Of a stretch of DNA of 64,000 nt, positions 25,131 to 34,646 are shown piece by piece. Numbering within the stretch: position 1 is the first letter of the stretch; each line of letters starts with the position of its first letter. The stretch spans positions 712,660-776,659 of the forward strand of contig JAHCML010000003.1 in assembly GCA_019192455.1 (NCBI GenBank), in the 5' to 3' direction. The notes under the pieces are model-generated. The model did no database searches. It was not told where the DNA came from and saw only the letters and a program-made list of their open reading frames with translations. The position numbers were made by a program, and so were the translations under genes. Source of the stretch: Alphaproteobacteria bacterium SS10. Its GTDB lineage: Bacteria; Pseudomonadota; Alphaproteobacteria; TMED2.

Positions 25131-27143
25131 TTAGGCGACGACGGGCTTCCCGCCATCACCGCCAGCCCCACGAAAACCGGCAATTCCCAGCGCATCAAGG
25201 TTTGGGATGCTTGATGGTTTGCCATGTTGGGCCAGTTTGATCCAGCCCTCACCATTGTGGCGGAAGGTAACGCCACCCTCGAGGCTGCGCGCATCGAGCA
25301 CATCCCGGAACAAACCCTGCAACTCCTGCCGCATATCGGTGGGGAAGGTGGTTTGGGAGCGGAGGATGACATCGATACGCCCCGATTGTGCCAGGCCATC
25401 AATCTGCATCCGGCCTAGCTGCGACATATCCATATCGATCAGGAAGCGGGTGCCACCGGTGTTCTGGCCATCACCGGGGGCATCGTCACCGGTGTCCTCC
25501 TGATCCCGGCCGCCATCCGGATCAATTGGCCGGAAATAGAAATCGATCAGCCCAACCTGGCCCTGATGGGCGAGGGGAACGGTCATCGGCCGCCAGTTGC
25601 CTGGTAGGACTTCTTCCGACCTGCCAGCGAGGCGGCCAAATTCATCACTGATTTTGCCCATCAGCTCCTTATTGCCGAACCGTTCCAGGCTGCGCATCGT
25701 GCCTTCGCCAAGCCAGGCACGAACATCACCAAGGCGGAGGGCGGCCATAAAGAACACTAAGGTAGTACCCAGATTGGCTGCACCAATCTGCGGAACCACT
25801 GTGTTAAGCGCCTGGGCCGCTGTTGGGTTTACGGTTTGCAGGAAGGTGCTGGCCTGCTCCAATGATTGCCAACGACCACCGGCGACAAATGGGTCCCGTG
25901 GCACCCCAATATCCAGCTGTGGCGGCCCGCCCGGCAGGGCCAGGGTAACCCGACTACCCACTGGTAACTCTCCGCGTGCCTGCAGCAGCAGAACTTGCTG
26001 GCCAAGCCGTAGCAGGGTTGGGCCGTCCGCACTGCTCTGCAGAACACTTGCACTAAAGATACTGCCGCTGCTGCTGCCGGTCGGTGCTGGTGGTGCGACC
26101 TCACCAGGGCGGGTGATCGATAGAATTCGGATATCGCCCAGATTATTTGCCTGCGGGAAGGCGGGTGGCGCCGTCGAAGGCGCCGGTGCTGCTTGAGCGC
26201 TTGCCGTCGTGGCACTCGCTGGCGCCGCGGTCGATGATGCCGACGCATTAGCCGATGGCGACGGGGCGGTGTTGCTTGCCGAGCCAGTCTGGGGCGCATT
26301 GCTCGGCACATTGGTTGTTGGTTGGGCCGTCGGCGTCGTCGGTGCACCGCCAAGGGCCCGGGCTGTTGGGCTGTTGGGGTTGGCGTCACTCAACAGGCTC
26401 GCCAGCAAGGTGGTGGCAATATTGTTCGGCAGCGCGGCACTGGGCGCCGGTGCTGGCGGCGCGGCTGATGCCGAAGCTGACGGTTGTGCCGTTGGGGCCG
26501 TAGTTGGCTGTGGCGCTGGGGCTGTGCCTTGTCCCGGTGGCAGGGCCTGGGCCGTGGTGCTTGGGGTGCCGACATTGGCACCCGGTAAAACCTGGGCCGT
26601 GGTGGTCAAACCAGCTTGCAGCGGCGGCAGTGGCGTAACCGACGGCAATGTTGGTGCCGCCGGTGCCACGGGCGCGGTCGCCGCAGGTGGTGCGGCAGTG
26701 GCACCGCCAGAAGCACCTGTGGCGCCTGGTTGGTTGCCAGCGGTCAGCAGCACCGCGCCACGCGGTGGATTACCTGCCGGCACTTGTAGAAGGAAATTCT
26801 GTCCGGGGCGAAGGCCTAGGCTACTGCGGATCAGTACATCACCAGAGGAGGTCGCAAGGCGGAATAGCGTGCCCGCATCACCATCGCCATCAACGGGTAC
26901 CCCACCTGCGGCACCTGTTGTTGCTCCAGTGGCGGCGTTCGTGCCCTGTCCCTGGCCACTTGGTGTGTTCGTTGGCTGAAGCTGACCTGAGAGTAGGACT
27001 TGCCGGTTCAGAGACTGCAGATTGCTTGGTAGCTGTTCAATCGTCACCGTGCCCAACACGATGGGCTGACCAGGCTGTGCGCCCGTGCCAGTGCCCCGGG
27101 CACCGGTCGGTACTAAGCCTGAAATTGGTAACGCATCGGACAT
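25131..27143 (-). CDS. FliK-like protein (second hook-length/export-control candidate)
   Basis: This 670-residue protein has three parts. There is an N-terminal beta-rich region (1-160) with VLLSGQLQP and LGLRPGQNFLLQVPAG, then a long Ala/Pro/Thr/Ser-rich low-complexity region (about 160-345), and a C-terminal region. The C-terminal region ends in MSQLGRMQIDGLAQSGRIDVIL and FRDVLDARSLEGGVTFR, the pattern of the FliK C-terminal (Flg_hook) domain. A canonical fliK is also present at 55133-56716. Position after flhF suggests an export-gate or substrate-switch role. AAGGAG lies 12 bases before ATG. Family placement is moderate, function inferred. Confidence 0.6.
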   Translation of the reverse strand: MSDALPISGLVPTGARGTGTGAQPGQPIVLGTVTIEQLPSNLQSLNRQVLLSGQLQPTNTPSGQGQGTNAATGATTGAAGGVPVDGDGDAGTLFRLATSSGDVLIRSSLGLRPGQNFLLQVPAGNPPRGAVLLTAGNQPGATGASGGATAAPPAATAPVAPAAPTLPSVTPLPPLQAGLTTTAQVLPGANVGTPSTTAQALPPGQGTAPAPQPTTAPTAQPSASASAAPPAPAPSAALPNNIATTLLASLLSDANPNSPTARALGGAPTTPTAQPTTNVPSNAPQTGSASNTAPSPSANASASSTAAPASATTASAQAAPAPSTAPPAFPQANNLGDIRILSITRPGEVAPPAPTGSSSGSIFSASVLQSSADGPTLLRLGQQVLLLQARGELPVGSRVTLALPGGPPQLDIGVPRDPFVAGGRWQSLEQASTFLQTVNPTAAQALNTVVPQIGAANLGTTLVFFMAALRLGDVRAWLGEGTMRSLERFGNKELMGKISDEFGRLAGRSEEVLPGNWRPMTVPLAHQGQVGLIDFYFRPIDPDGGRDQEDTGDDAPGDGQNTGGTRFLIDMDMSQLGRMQIDGLAQSGRIDVILRSQTTFPTDMRQELQGLFRDVLDARSLEGGVTFRHNGEGWIKLAQHGKPSSIPNLDALGIAGFRGAGGDGGKPVVA

Positions 27144-27255
27144 GGCAACCCAACACTCCTTAAAACCCTGATTAAAGGGCCAATTAACGCGAGCAATCGT
27201 TGCCGTACATGTGGCCTAGGCGGTGGTTTTCTGCCACCCACGGCCCGTTTCATCA

Positions 27256-28461
27256 CTATCGGGACAGGCCGCCCTTGGCCGCTAGCAATTCCGCCAGCGT
27301 TTCCGGCTGTGCTTCCTGCAAGCCGGCCGTGACGCTCGTTGAGCGCCCCAGATACGAAAAGTGTAACCTGCCAAGGTCCGCAGCGGCAAGCAAACTGCCG
27401 AATCTTGTCGCAGCATCAAGCCGCGTCGCAATCAAATGGCGGGCCCCAATCGCCCGTAATGAGGTGGCAATCGTTCCCGCTTCAACCGCATCGGTACCGG
27501 CCGCCAGCACAATAAGTGGTTCAGCCTTTGCCTGGCTTACCATCTCGCCCAGCAGGTCGACGGCTTCCTGGTCAAACGGGTTAACAGCGGCGGTATCAAT
27601 CAAGACCTGGTGACGCCCCTCGGGTAACTCATCGATCAGTTGATGCAGGCTATGGGGTTCATCGGCGGTTTTAAGCTCGATATCCATAATCCGGGTAAAG
27701 GCGGCTAACTGCTCAATGGCCCCAGCTCGCACAACATCGGTGGTGATCACCACTGGCTTCACGCCGCGTAGCACAGCCCGTGCGGCCATCTTGGCGAGTG
27801 CTAGGGTTTTGCCACTGCCATGGGGCCCGACCATTAGTAGGGGGCGTTCAGTCCAAAGCTCAGCTGGGGTCTGGAACGAGAATTGGCGGCGAATACCATG
27901 GGCTAGCGCCTCAAGGATGCCAGGCTCCATCTCCTGCCGGTCGCGGACCAGGCCAAGCTCTTCATCGATATGATCGCCAATCGCATGGGCCAGGCGACGC
28001 GGCGTGCCATGGTCGATTAGGAGTGAGTAGCTGCTATCGGCCAGCTGGTGGACAAACTCAGGCTCACCCTGCGGTTTGGCCCAATCGGGGACCGGGCGGC
28101 TCTCCGCTACATCGCGGCGTGGCTCTGCTTCCTCGTCGTCATCATCGCCATAGGCTGCCTCATCATCGGTATCCGGCAGGCTATCTGGTGTCAGCAGCAT
28201 ATTGTCGAGGTCGACGGTTTCCTCGTCATCTTCCTCGTCTTCGTAATCTGCCAGTTCTTCGGCATCACGCAGGGCGCCAGGGTCAGACAGATCAGGCCCA
28301 ACCTCATAACCGTCATCGCCGCCATCATCGAGGGCGGCCGTAACCCGGAACGCCCCCTCCTGCTCACGGGTGGAGACAATGATCGCATCCTCACCCAGCG
28401 CCTCTTTCACAAGGACCATGGCTTCGGCCATCGAGGGCGCGGTGAAGGACTTAATGCGCAT
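27256..28461 (-). CDS. flhF: Flagellar SRP-type GTPase FlhF
   Basis: The product has 401 residues. Its N-terminus MRIKSFTAPSMAEAMVLVKEALG is the FlhF B-domain pattern; an acidic stretch (about 45-110) follows, then an N-helix region and the SRP-type G domain with P-loop GPHGSGKT (Lys218), ITTDVVRAGA, DTAAVNP in place of the usual DTAG, and TRLDAATRFG in place of TKLD. FlhF controls number and placement of flagella, often at the pole. It starts 28 bases after flhA. The G-motif changes suggest slow or altered GTP hydrolysis, but this is inference. Confidence 0.9.
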   Translation of the reverse strand: MRIKSFTAPSMAEAMVLVKEALGEDAIIVSTREQEGAFRVTAALDDGGDDGYEVGPDLSDPGALRDAEELADYEDEEDDEETVDLDNMLLTPDSLPDTDDEAAYGDDDDEEAEPRRDVAESRPVPDWAKPQGEPEFVHQLADSSYSLLIDHGTPRRLAHAIGDHIDEELGLVRDRQEMEPGILEALAHGIRRQFSFQTPAELWTERPLLMVGPHGSGKTLALAKMAARAVLRGVKPVVITTDVVRAGAIEQLAAFTRIMDIELKTADEPHSLHQLIDELPEGRHQVLIDTAAVNPFDQEAVDLLGEMVSQAKAEPLIVLAAGTDAVEAGTIATSLRAIGARHLIATRLDAATRFGSLLAAADLGRLHFSYLGRSTSVTAGLQEAQPETLAELLAAKGGLSR

Positions 28462-28489
28462 AGGTTAGCGGTGCTGAGTTTTGGTGCCG

Positions 28490-30625
28490 TTAGATTTGGC
28501 CAAGGGTTTTGATCTTGGCTTTCGGGTGCACTTCGTTTTGGGACATCACGACGGTTGCCGGGCGGAACCGCTCAACAATCGATCGGACATAGGGGCGAAC
28601 CTGTGGGCTGGTAAGCAGCACCGGGGTTTCGCCCATCATGGCATGCCGCTCATAGGCTTCACGCACCGCAGAGATGAACTCTTGCAGCTTGGTTGGCGCC
28701 ATGGACAGCTGCTTCTCATCATCCTGACCGATTAAGCTCTCTTGGAACGCCTGTTCCCATTCAGGGGACAGGGTGACCAGCGGCAGAACGCCCTGCATGT
28801 TGCTGTTCACTTCAGACAGCTGACGGGAGAGGCGGGTACGCACATGCTCGGTAATCATCGTCAGGTTGCGGGTAAAGGCGCTCGCCTCGGCCACACCCTC
28901 TAGGATGCCCGGCATATCGCGGACCGAGATACGCTCTCCAATCAGGTTCTGCAGAACCCGTTGCAGTCCACCAATGGTGATCTGAGTTGGCACAACATCT
29001 GCGACCAGCTTCTGGTGTTCGCGTGGCATCTCATCCAGCAGCTTCTGCGTCTCAGCGTAGGACAGAAGCTCGGACATGTTGTCCTTCACCACCTCGGTCA
29101 GGTGGGTGGTGATCACGGTGGATGGATCAACGACGGTATAGCCCTTGAACATCGCTTCTTCGCGGTGCTGCTGGTCAATCCACATGGCCGGCAAGCCGAA
29201 GGTAGGCTCGGTCGTTTCTTGACCAGGCAGGGCAATCTTATCGCCCTTTGGATCCATACAAAGCAGCATGTTCGGCATGATTTCACCGCTGCCGCCATCG
29301 ATCTCCTTCACCCGGATAACGTAGCCTGTTGCTGGCAGCTGCAGGTTATCCTGAATACGCACCGGGGGTAGGACGAAACCCATTTCACTCGCCAACTGGC
29401 GGCGCAGACCCCGGATTTGGTCGGTTAGGCGGCTGCCTTCGGCCTGGTTCATCAGGGTTAGCAGGCCATAGCCAAGCTCCAGGCGGATGCTATCAATTGC
29501 CAGGGTTGCCGAGATGGGCTCTTCAGCAATAGGTGCGGCTGCGGCCGCTTCTTGTGCCTCTATCTCTTGTTCGGTTTCGACGGTTACCTGTCGCCTACTT
29601 ATCATATAGGCCGCACCGCCGGTTGCAGCAGCCAGGCCCAGGAATGGCGCCATTGGAATGCCAGGCAGCAGTGCCATGGAGACCATGAGAATGGAGCTTA
29701 GCCCAAGGGCATTTGGATAGGCGCTAAGCTGGCCAAAGACTGCCTTGTCAGCTGAACCACTGACACCAGCTTTAGAGACCAGCATACCAGCAGCAACAGA
29801 GACGATCAGCGATGGGATCTGGCTAACCAGGCCATCACCAACGGTGAGCAGGGTGTAGTTGTTGCCAGCCTCACCAAAGGTCATGTCCTGCTGGGCAACA
29901 CCAATAATGATACCGCCGATGATGTTGATGAAGACAATCAGCAGGCCGGCAATCGCATCACCGCGAACGAACTTCGCAGCACCGTCCATGGCGCCGAAGA
30001 AGGTGCTCTCATCTTCCAGTTCTTTCCGGCGGGTGCGGGCGGTGTCTTCATCGATAAGGCCAGCAGACAGATCGGCGTCGATGGCCATCTGCTTGCCAGG
30101 CATTGCATCAAGGGTGAAGCGGGCCGCGACCTCTGCGATACGGCCTGAACCCTTGGTGATAACGATAAAGTTCACCAGTACCAGGATGCCAAAAACGATA
30201 ATCCCGATGACGAAATTACCGCCCATCACAAACTGGCCGAAGGCTTCAATCACCTGTCCCGCGGCGTCAGTTCCCTCGTGACCATTAGCCAAAATAAGCC
30301 TTGTAGAGGCTAGGTTTAGCGATAATCGCAACATAGTTGCGATCAGCAAGATCGACGGGAATGAGCTGAATTCCAGCGGCTTCTCAATGAACAGAACGGT
30401 CATCAAGATCAGCACTGAAAAGGTGATGGAAAGCGCCAGGCTTGCATCCATCAACCATTTCGGCATCGGCAAGATCAGCACCACGAGGATGCAGACAACA
30501 CCGAGTGCCAGGGCGATATCGCCCCGCATATAGCCGCGAACGGACTTATTGATGTCGGCCAGGCTTGGCAGATTGGCGGGCAAGCCACCACCGCCCGGAG
30601 GCGCCTGGTTACTTTGGTCCGTCAT
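28490..30625 (-). CDS. flhA: Flagellar export gate protein FlhA
   Basis: The product has 711 residues. An N-terminal membrane half (about 35-330) has eight predicted helices, with the FHIPEP-family block SFPSILLIATMLRLSLNLASTR (parts) and MPGKQMAIDADLSAG. The cytoplasmic half (about 350-711) docks chaperone-substrate complexes. FlhA forms the nonameric ring of the export gate and is driven by the proton gradient. It sits between flbD (upstream) and flhF (28 bases downstream) in the long fliF-led run. Confidence 0.96.
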   Translation of the reverse strand: MTDQSNQAPPGGGGLPANLPSLADINKSVRGYMRGDIALALGVVCILVVLILPMPKWLMDASLALSITFSVLILMTVLFIEKPLEFSSFPSILLIATMLRLSLNLASTRLILANGHEGTDAAGQVIEAFGQFVMGGNFVIGIIVFGILVLVNFIVITKGSGRIAEVAARFTLDAMPGKQMAIDADLSAGLIDEDTARTRRKELEDESTFFGAMDGAAKFVRGDAIAGLLIVFINIIGGIIIGVAQQDMTFGEAGNNYTLLTVGDGLVSQIPSLIVSVAAGMLVSKAGVSGSADKAVFGQLSAYPNALGLSSILMVSMALLPGIPMAPFLGLAAATGGAAYMISRRQVTVETEQEIEAQEAAAAAPIAEEPISATLAIDSIRLELGYGLLTLMNQAEGSRLTDQIRGLRRQLASEMGFVLPPVRIQDNLQLPATGYVIRVKEIDGGSGEIMPNMLLCMDPKGDKIALPGQETTEPTFGLPAMWIDQQHREEAMFKGYTVVDPSTVITTHLTEVVKDNMSELLSYAETQKLLDEMPREHQKLVADVVPTQITIGGLQRVLQNLIGERISVRDMPGILEGVAEASAFTRNLTMITEHVRTRLSRQLSEVNSNMQGVLPLVTLSPEWEQAFQESLIGQDDEKQLSMAPTKLQEFISAVREAYERHAMMGETPVLLTSPQVRPYVRSIVERFRPATVVMSQNEVHPKAKIKTLGQI

Positions 30626-30655
30626 GCTGTTCTCTTACTCCAGCTCGCGCTCATC

Positions 30656-32089
30656 TTAGCCTGCCACCTGATCTGCATCGCCGGGTGCCGGGATGTTGAC
30701 CCCATCATCGGCATATTGCTTCAGCTTGTTACGTAGCGTCCGGATTGAGATGCCCAAGATGTTAGCGGCATGAGTTCTGTTCCCAAGTGTGTGACTGAGC
30801 GTGTCTAAGATTAGGTCACGTTCAACCTCGGCAACGGTACGGCCGACCAAACCACCGGTGCCGCTGGCCGCGTCGCCCCCCTCATCGGTGGTGGCGGGGG
30901 CAGTGCTAGGTGTATCCGCAGCTGACTTTGCGGCAACGCTCGCGGCACTTTGGCCGAGGGCGGTTGCTTGGGTATCGGCCGGGGCCAAGATGCTGCTGCT
31001 TAGCATGACAGCCTCTGGACCAATCTCGTCACCGGTGGTCAGCAACACCGCACGGTGCATGGTGTTTTCCAGCTCGCGTACATTGCCGCGCCAGTGATGG
31101 GCCTCAAGCTGCGCCTTGGCGGCAGCGCTGATCGGTTTTACCGGAAGGCCATTTGCTTCGCTGTACTTCGCAACGAAATGCTCCGCGATGAGCATAATGT
31201 CCTGTGGCCGTTCACGAAGTGAGGGCAGGGCGAGGTTTAAGACATTCAGACGGAAGTAGAGATCTTCCCGGAAATCACCGTCACGGACGGATTGCTCCAT
31301 ATTCCGGTTACTGGTGGCAACGATCCGGATATCAACTGGGATTGGTTTATTGCCACCAACCCGGTCAATTACCCGTTCCTGAATAGCGCGCAGCAGCTTG
31401 GCCTGGAGGCGCAGATCCATCTCGGAAATCTCATCCAGGAACAGTGTGCCGCCATCGGCCTCTTCAAACTTACCAATCCGCCGGGCCACAGCACCGGTAA
31501 AGGCACCCTTCTCATGGCCAAATAGCTCAGATTCCAAGAGGTTATCAGGGATCGCTGCACAGTTCAGAGATACGAAGGTTTTGTCCTTCCGCTTTGACTT
31601 GCGGTGGACATAGCGGGCCATCAGCTCTTTACCCGTTCCACTCTCACCGGTGATCAGGACGCTCGCATCTGAGGGGGCAACCTGATCGGCAAGTTTCAGA
31701 ACTGCGGCCATGGCTGGGTCACGGCTGACAATCTGATGATCCTCAGCCACTGCAGCTTCAAGTATAGCGGCGATTAGGTCGGCATTCGGGGGCAGCGGAA
31801 CGTATTCCTGCGCACCGGCGCGGATTGCCCGTACGGCGGCCTGGGCATCAGTGCCAACACCGCACGCAACCACGGTGGTGCTGATCCGCTCAGTCTCCAA
31901 GCTTTTGACCAGCCGTGCCACTTCCAGGTCCACATCGACCATGACTAGATCTGCGCTTTGCTTACCGCGAAGAGCGGCCAGGGCCTGATCAACCGTGTCG
32001 GTTTGCGCCACCTTTGCCCCACGCTTCATCGCCATCTGCGCGGCTTCGCTGATGGGACCTTCCAATTTGGCGACGATCAATAGGCGCAT
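30656..32089 (-). CDS. flbD: Sigma-54-dependent flagellar regulator FlbD
   Basis: The product has 477 residues: a receiver-like domain (1-115), an AAA+ domain with Walker A GESGTGKE (about 147-154) and the sigma-54 contact GAFTGA (about 194-199), an Ala/Thr linker, and a Fis-type HTH (LGISIRTLRNKLKQY). The receiver lacks the N-terminal acidic pair (LLIVAKLEG), so conventional phosphorylation is doubtful, as is typical of FlbD. FlbD activates hook, ring and late flagellar operons with sigma-54. The partner gene fliX and five sigma-54-type promoters lie in this window. It precedes flhA by 30 bases. Confidence 0.92.
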   Translation of the reverse strand: MRLLIVAKLEGPISEAAQMAMKRGAKVAQTDTVDQALAALRGKQSADLVMVDVDLEVARLVKSLETERISTTVVACGVGTDAQAAVRAIRAGAQEYVPLPPNADLIAAILEAAVAEDHQIVSRDPAMAAVLKLADQVAPSDASVLITGESGTGKELMARYVHRKSKRKDKTFVSLNCAAIPDNLLESELFGHEKGAFTGAVARRIGKFEEADGGTLFLDEISEMDLRLQAKLLRAIQERVIDRVGGNKPIPVDIRIVATSNRNMEQSVRDGDFREDLYFRLNVLNLALPSLRERPQDIMLIAEHFVAKYSEANGLPVKPISAAAKAQLEAHHWRGNVRELENTMHRAVLLTTGDEIGPEAVMLSSSILAPADTQATALGQSAASVAAKSAADTPSTAPATTDEGGDAASGTGGLVGRTVAEVERDLILDTLSHTLGNRTHAANILGISIRTLRNKLKQYADDGVNIPAPGDADQVAG

Positions 32090-32136
32090 GGGTATTCCGC
32101 TAGCTTCCCCGGCTCACCAGCCAGGTCTGGTTCCGA

Positions 32137-32922
32137 TTACTCGAAGTAGTTGATGCGTTTTTCAGGTGGCAGGATGGTGTTGAGCAGCATCTCCAACCGG
32201 CGTGGGTTTTCCTGCCGGGCGATGGAGGCGGCACCAACAGCGTAAATCCGCTTGGTTAAGTTCTCTTCATTGGCATTGCGCTCAAGCTTCCCGGCGAGTG
32301 GGGTCAGCATCATGGTGCCGAGGACCGCGCCATAGAAGGTGGTCAACAACGCAACCGCCATCGCCGGGCCAATGGTTGAGGGATCTTCCAGGTTCGCAAG
32401 CATCTGCACCAGACCAACCAGCGTACCGATTAGGCCCATGGCGGGCGCCACCTCGGCTGAGCGTTTGATGATCGAAATAGCCCGTTGGTTACGGGCGAAA
32501 TCAGCGCTGATCTCACTGCTGAGGACTTGCTCAATATCGTCACCGGGGATGCCATCGACGATGAGGCCGATTGCCTTGAACAGGAAACGATTGCCCTGAA
32601 GTTCGGGTAGACGCTGTTCCAACGCAAGGGGGCCGTTACGGCGCGCCAACTCTGACAGTTCAATCATCTGGGTGCCGATCACAACCGGGTCGCTGATCGT
32701 GCGGAACACCGCGTTGTTGACCAGTGTCGGCGTGACCTTGAGTTCGCTACCCGCAAAGGAAACGGCGGTCACGGCCATGGTGCCCAGCACCACGATCAGC
32801 ACCGATGGCAGGTTGAAGAACGAGCCAAGAGAGCCGCCAACCATGATTGCAGCCAGGATCAAGCCAAAGGCAATCACCAAGCCTAAGACCGTTGTTAGGT
32901 CGATTGTTCTACGTTCGGTCAT
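32137..32922 (-). CDS. motA: Flagellar motor stator protein MotA
   Basis: This 261-residue MotA/TolQ/ExbB family protein has four membrane segments (about 10-30, 35-52, 155-175, 186-206), with the ion-channel helix motif VAPAMGLIGTLVGLVQML and a charged cytoplasmic loop. It is close in layout to the shorter PomA-like subclass. With MotB it forms the stator that couples ion flow to rotation; no motB is in this window. It lies inside the fliF-led run between fliN and flbD, with a 179-base leader that contains a strong hairpin (32955-32996). Confidence 0.85.
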   Translation of the reverse strand: MTERRTIDLTTVLGLVIAFGLILAAIMVGGSLGSFFNLPSVLIVVLGTMAVTAVSFAGSELKVTPTLVNNAVFRTISDPVVIGTQMIELSELARRNGPLALEQRLPELQGNRFLFKAIGLIVDGIPGDDIEQVLSSEISADFARNQRAISIIKRSAEVAPAMGLIGTLVGLVQMLANLEDPSTIGPAMAVALLTTFYGAVLGTMMLTPLAGKLERNANEENLTKRIYAVGAASIARQENPRRLEMLLNTILPPEKRINYFE

Positions 32923-32954
32923 AGAAGACCAATGCCCCCAGATTGTCCTTAAAT

Positions 32955-32996
32955 CCCTGCCACGGAAAGCCAGCTGAATTCGGGCTTATGGCAGGG
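32955..32996. repeat. Hairpin in the fliN-motA intergenic region
   Basis: CCCTGCCA (32955-32962) pairs perfectly with TGGCAGGG (32989-32996), with a second shorter stem inside. On the minus strand it falls about 33 bases before the motA start. There is no T-run, so it is more likely an mRNA-stability, processing or translation element than a terminator. Confidence 0.45.
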
Positions 32997-33101
32997 CGAT
33001 AGATGCTTCGATGATCGTCCCACACGATCAGTATTGTCGCGCTAGTAACCGGCGGCCGCTTCTCGGGCGCTGGCGAGAGAGGTGGTCACGCACTCCCCAG
33101 C

Positions 33102-33452
33102 TCAGGAGGAGGCGCGATCCGATTTGATGATCTCTGTCATGGTTACGCCGAGGCGGTCTTCCACCACCACAACTTCACCACGGGCAACCAGGCGGTTGTT
33201 CACATAGATGTCGATTGGTTCACCGACCTTCCGGTCCAGTTCCACAACCGCGCCACGGCCTAGTTTCAACAGCTGGCTAACCTGCATGGATGACTTACCC
33301 AGCACGGCAGAGATCTGCACCGGGATGTCATAGATTGCATCAAGCTCTTTGGCTTGCTGCTCATCCATGCTGCTGCCGCTACCCATATGCTCGTCGAGTG
33401 CCTGGGTTACGGTCTCCAAATCCTGGAGTGCCAAATCATTTTCATCAGACAT
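33102..33452 (-). CDS. fliN: Flagellar motor switch protein FliN
   Basis: This 116-residue protein consists of a short acidic N-terminus and a SpoA (surface presentation of antigens) domain: IYDIPVQISAVLGK, LLKLGRGAVVELDR, DIYVNNRLVARGEVV and a terminal RLGVTMTEII. FliN forms the lower C-ring with FliM and FliG, binds CheY-P and docks FliH. It starts 6 bases after the fliH stop with AAGGAG upstream. No fliM is in the window. Confidence 0.94.
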   Translation of the reverse strand: MSDENDLALQDLETVTQALDEHMGSGSSMDEQQAKELDAIYDIPVQISAVLGKSSMQVSQLLKLGRGAVVELDRKVGEPIDIYVNNRLVARGEVVVVEDRLGVTMTEIIKSDRASS

Positions 33453-33458
33453 CGTCTT

Positions 33459-34646
33459 CTACTCCTTGGTGCCTTCATCCTCAGGCTGAGGATCGGCATC
33501 CGTTACAACAGCATCAGTTTGGTTAGTTTCATCAATGGTTTGTTCTACGACGGTAGCCTCCTCAATCGCTTGATCAGCGATGGGATCGGCTGGCTGTGCC
33601 GCATCTGGTTCAGTCACGGCCGCCTCGTGCTCAGCTGGGGGCGCACTCGCGTCTTCATCGACTGTAGGGGCAGTTGGGTCGAAGCCTAACTCCCGCACGA
33701 TATGGGATGGCTCGGCCGCGATTGCCTGTTCCAGCCAGTCGGGCAGGGCCTCAAACGCTGGTGGTGCCGGCGTCGGTGTTGGTTCGGGATCAATAAATCC
33801 AGCAGGTGCGGGGCCGGGATCAGCTAGCTGGCCTTCCGCATCGCCCTCATGGTCAGCCCCAACCTTTGGTGTGCCAATTCCCTGTGCGGCAAGCGCTTGG
33901 CCAGCGGCATTTTCAACGGCACTCCAGATACGATCCAACATACGGTTGGCACCGCCATCAGCCCAATTCATGCGGCAGTCAGCCGGGCCTAAGCTCTCAT
34001 CCTCAACGATTTTAACCCGGTCGGTGAGGCCGCGGGATTCCATCACTGACCGCAGCTCACTCTTAATCCGTGGCGCGGTGCCTGTAGGCACAGCAATCAG
34101 CAGCTCGCGTTCATCGGCATGGGCCTGCAAGGTCTCCCGTGCAAAACGGCCAATCTCCTTAATTCGGCCATCCTCATGAAGCATGGGGGCCAGCTTCTCA
34201 GCCACGGCCATAACGCCATCGATAATCTGCCGTTCAGCACTGGCTTGCGCTAGCTGGTCCGTGGCGAGTAGGTGGTCGGCGATCTTGGCGATGTGCTGCA
34301 AGGCGAGTGCGGCGCGGTCCTGGCCGTCGGTCTCGGCATGGGCCAATCCAGCTGCCATGCCTTCGGCGAACGCTTCCTGGCGTGCGCGCTGCAGTTCTTC
34401 CCGGGTGATACCTGGTGGTGGCGGTGGCGGTGGCGGTTCGTCGCTCTTGGCCTCGGCCGCGGCGAGTTCTTCTGCCGTTGGTGGGATCGGCGGATCGAAG
34501 ATCGCGTTGTCGAACATGAACTTCTGGATCGGCACACCAAGGCTGGCCGCCCCAGGGGTGGGGCGTGCCTGATCGCCTGCGGATGCTTTTACATCCGGCT
34601 CTGCTTCGAGCATCGCGGTGGTGTCGTCAGTAGACAAGCTGATCAT
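33459..34646 (-). CDS. fliH: Flagellar assembly protein FliH (FlbE-like) with long acidic tail
   Basis: The product has 395 residues. Residues about 35-70 hold [18 protein letters not shown], followed by an eight-proline run and a coiled coil ([20 protein letters not shown]). The FliH/YscL-type domain spans about 100-245. The last ~145 residues are Asp/Glu/Pro/Ala-rich low complexity, absent from enterobacterial FliH. FliH links FliI to the C-ring and controls its ATPase. Gene order fliF-fliG-fliH-fliN matches alphaproteobacterial operons. Its start overlaps the fliG end by 20 bases. ATG 34646 is chosen over GTG 34649. Confidence 0.8.
   Translation of the reverse strand: MISLSTDDTTAMLEAEPDVKASAGDQARPTPGAASLGVPIQKFMFDNAIFDPPIPPTAEELAAAEAKSDEPPPPPPPPGITREELQRARQEAFAEGMAAGLAHAETDGQDRAALALQHIAKIADHLLATDQLAQASAERQIIDGVMAVAEKLAPMLHEDGRIKEIGRFARETLQAHADERELLIAVPTGTAPRIKSELRSVMESRGLTDRVKIVEDESLGPADCRMNWADGGANRMLDRIWSAVENAAGQALAAQGIGTPKVGADHEGDAEGQLADPGPAPAGFIDPEPTPTPAPPAFEALPDWLEQAIAAEPSHIVRELGFDPTAPTVDEDASAPPAEHEAAVTEPDAAQPADPIADQAIEEATVVEQTIDETNQTDAVVTDADPQPEDEGTKE

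Noticed and set aside
26209..26979. 256-codon plus-strand open frame
   Set aside because: It lies wholly antisense to the low-complexity Ala/Pro/Thr region of the FliK-like gene. Its Ala/Val/Gly-rich translation is a compositional shadow with no recognisable motif.
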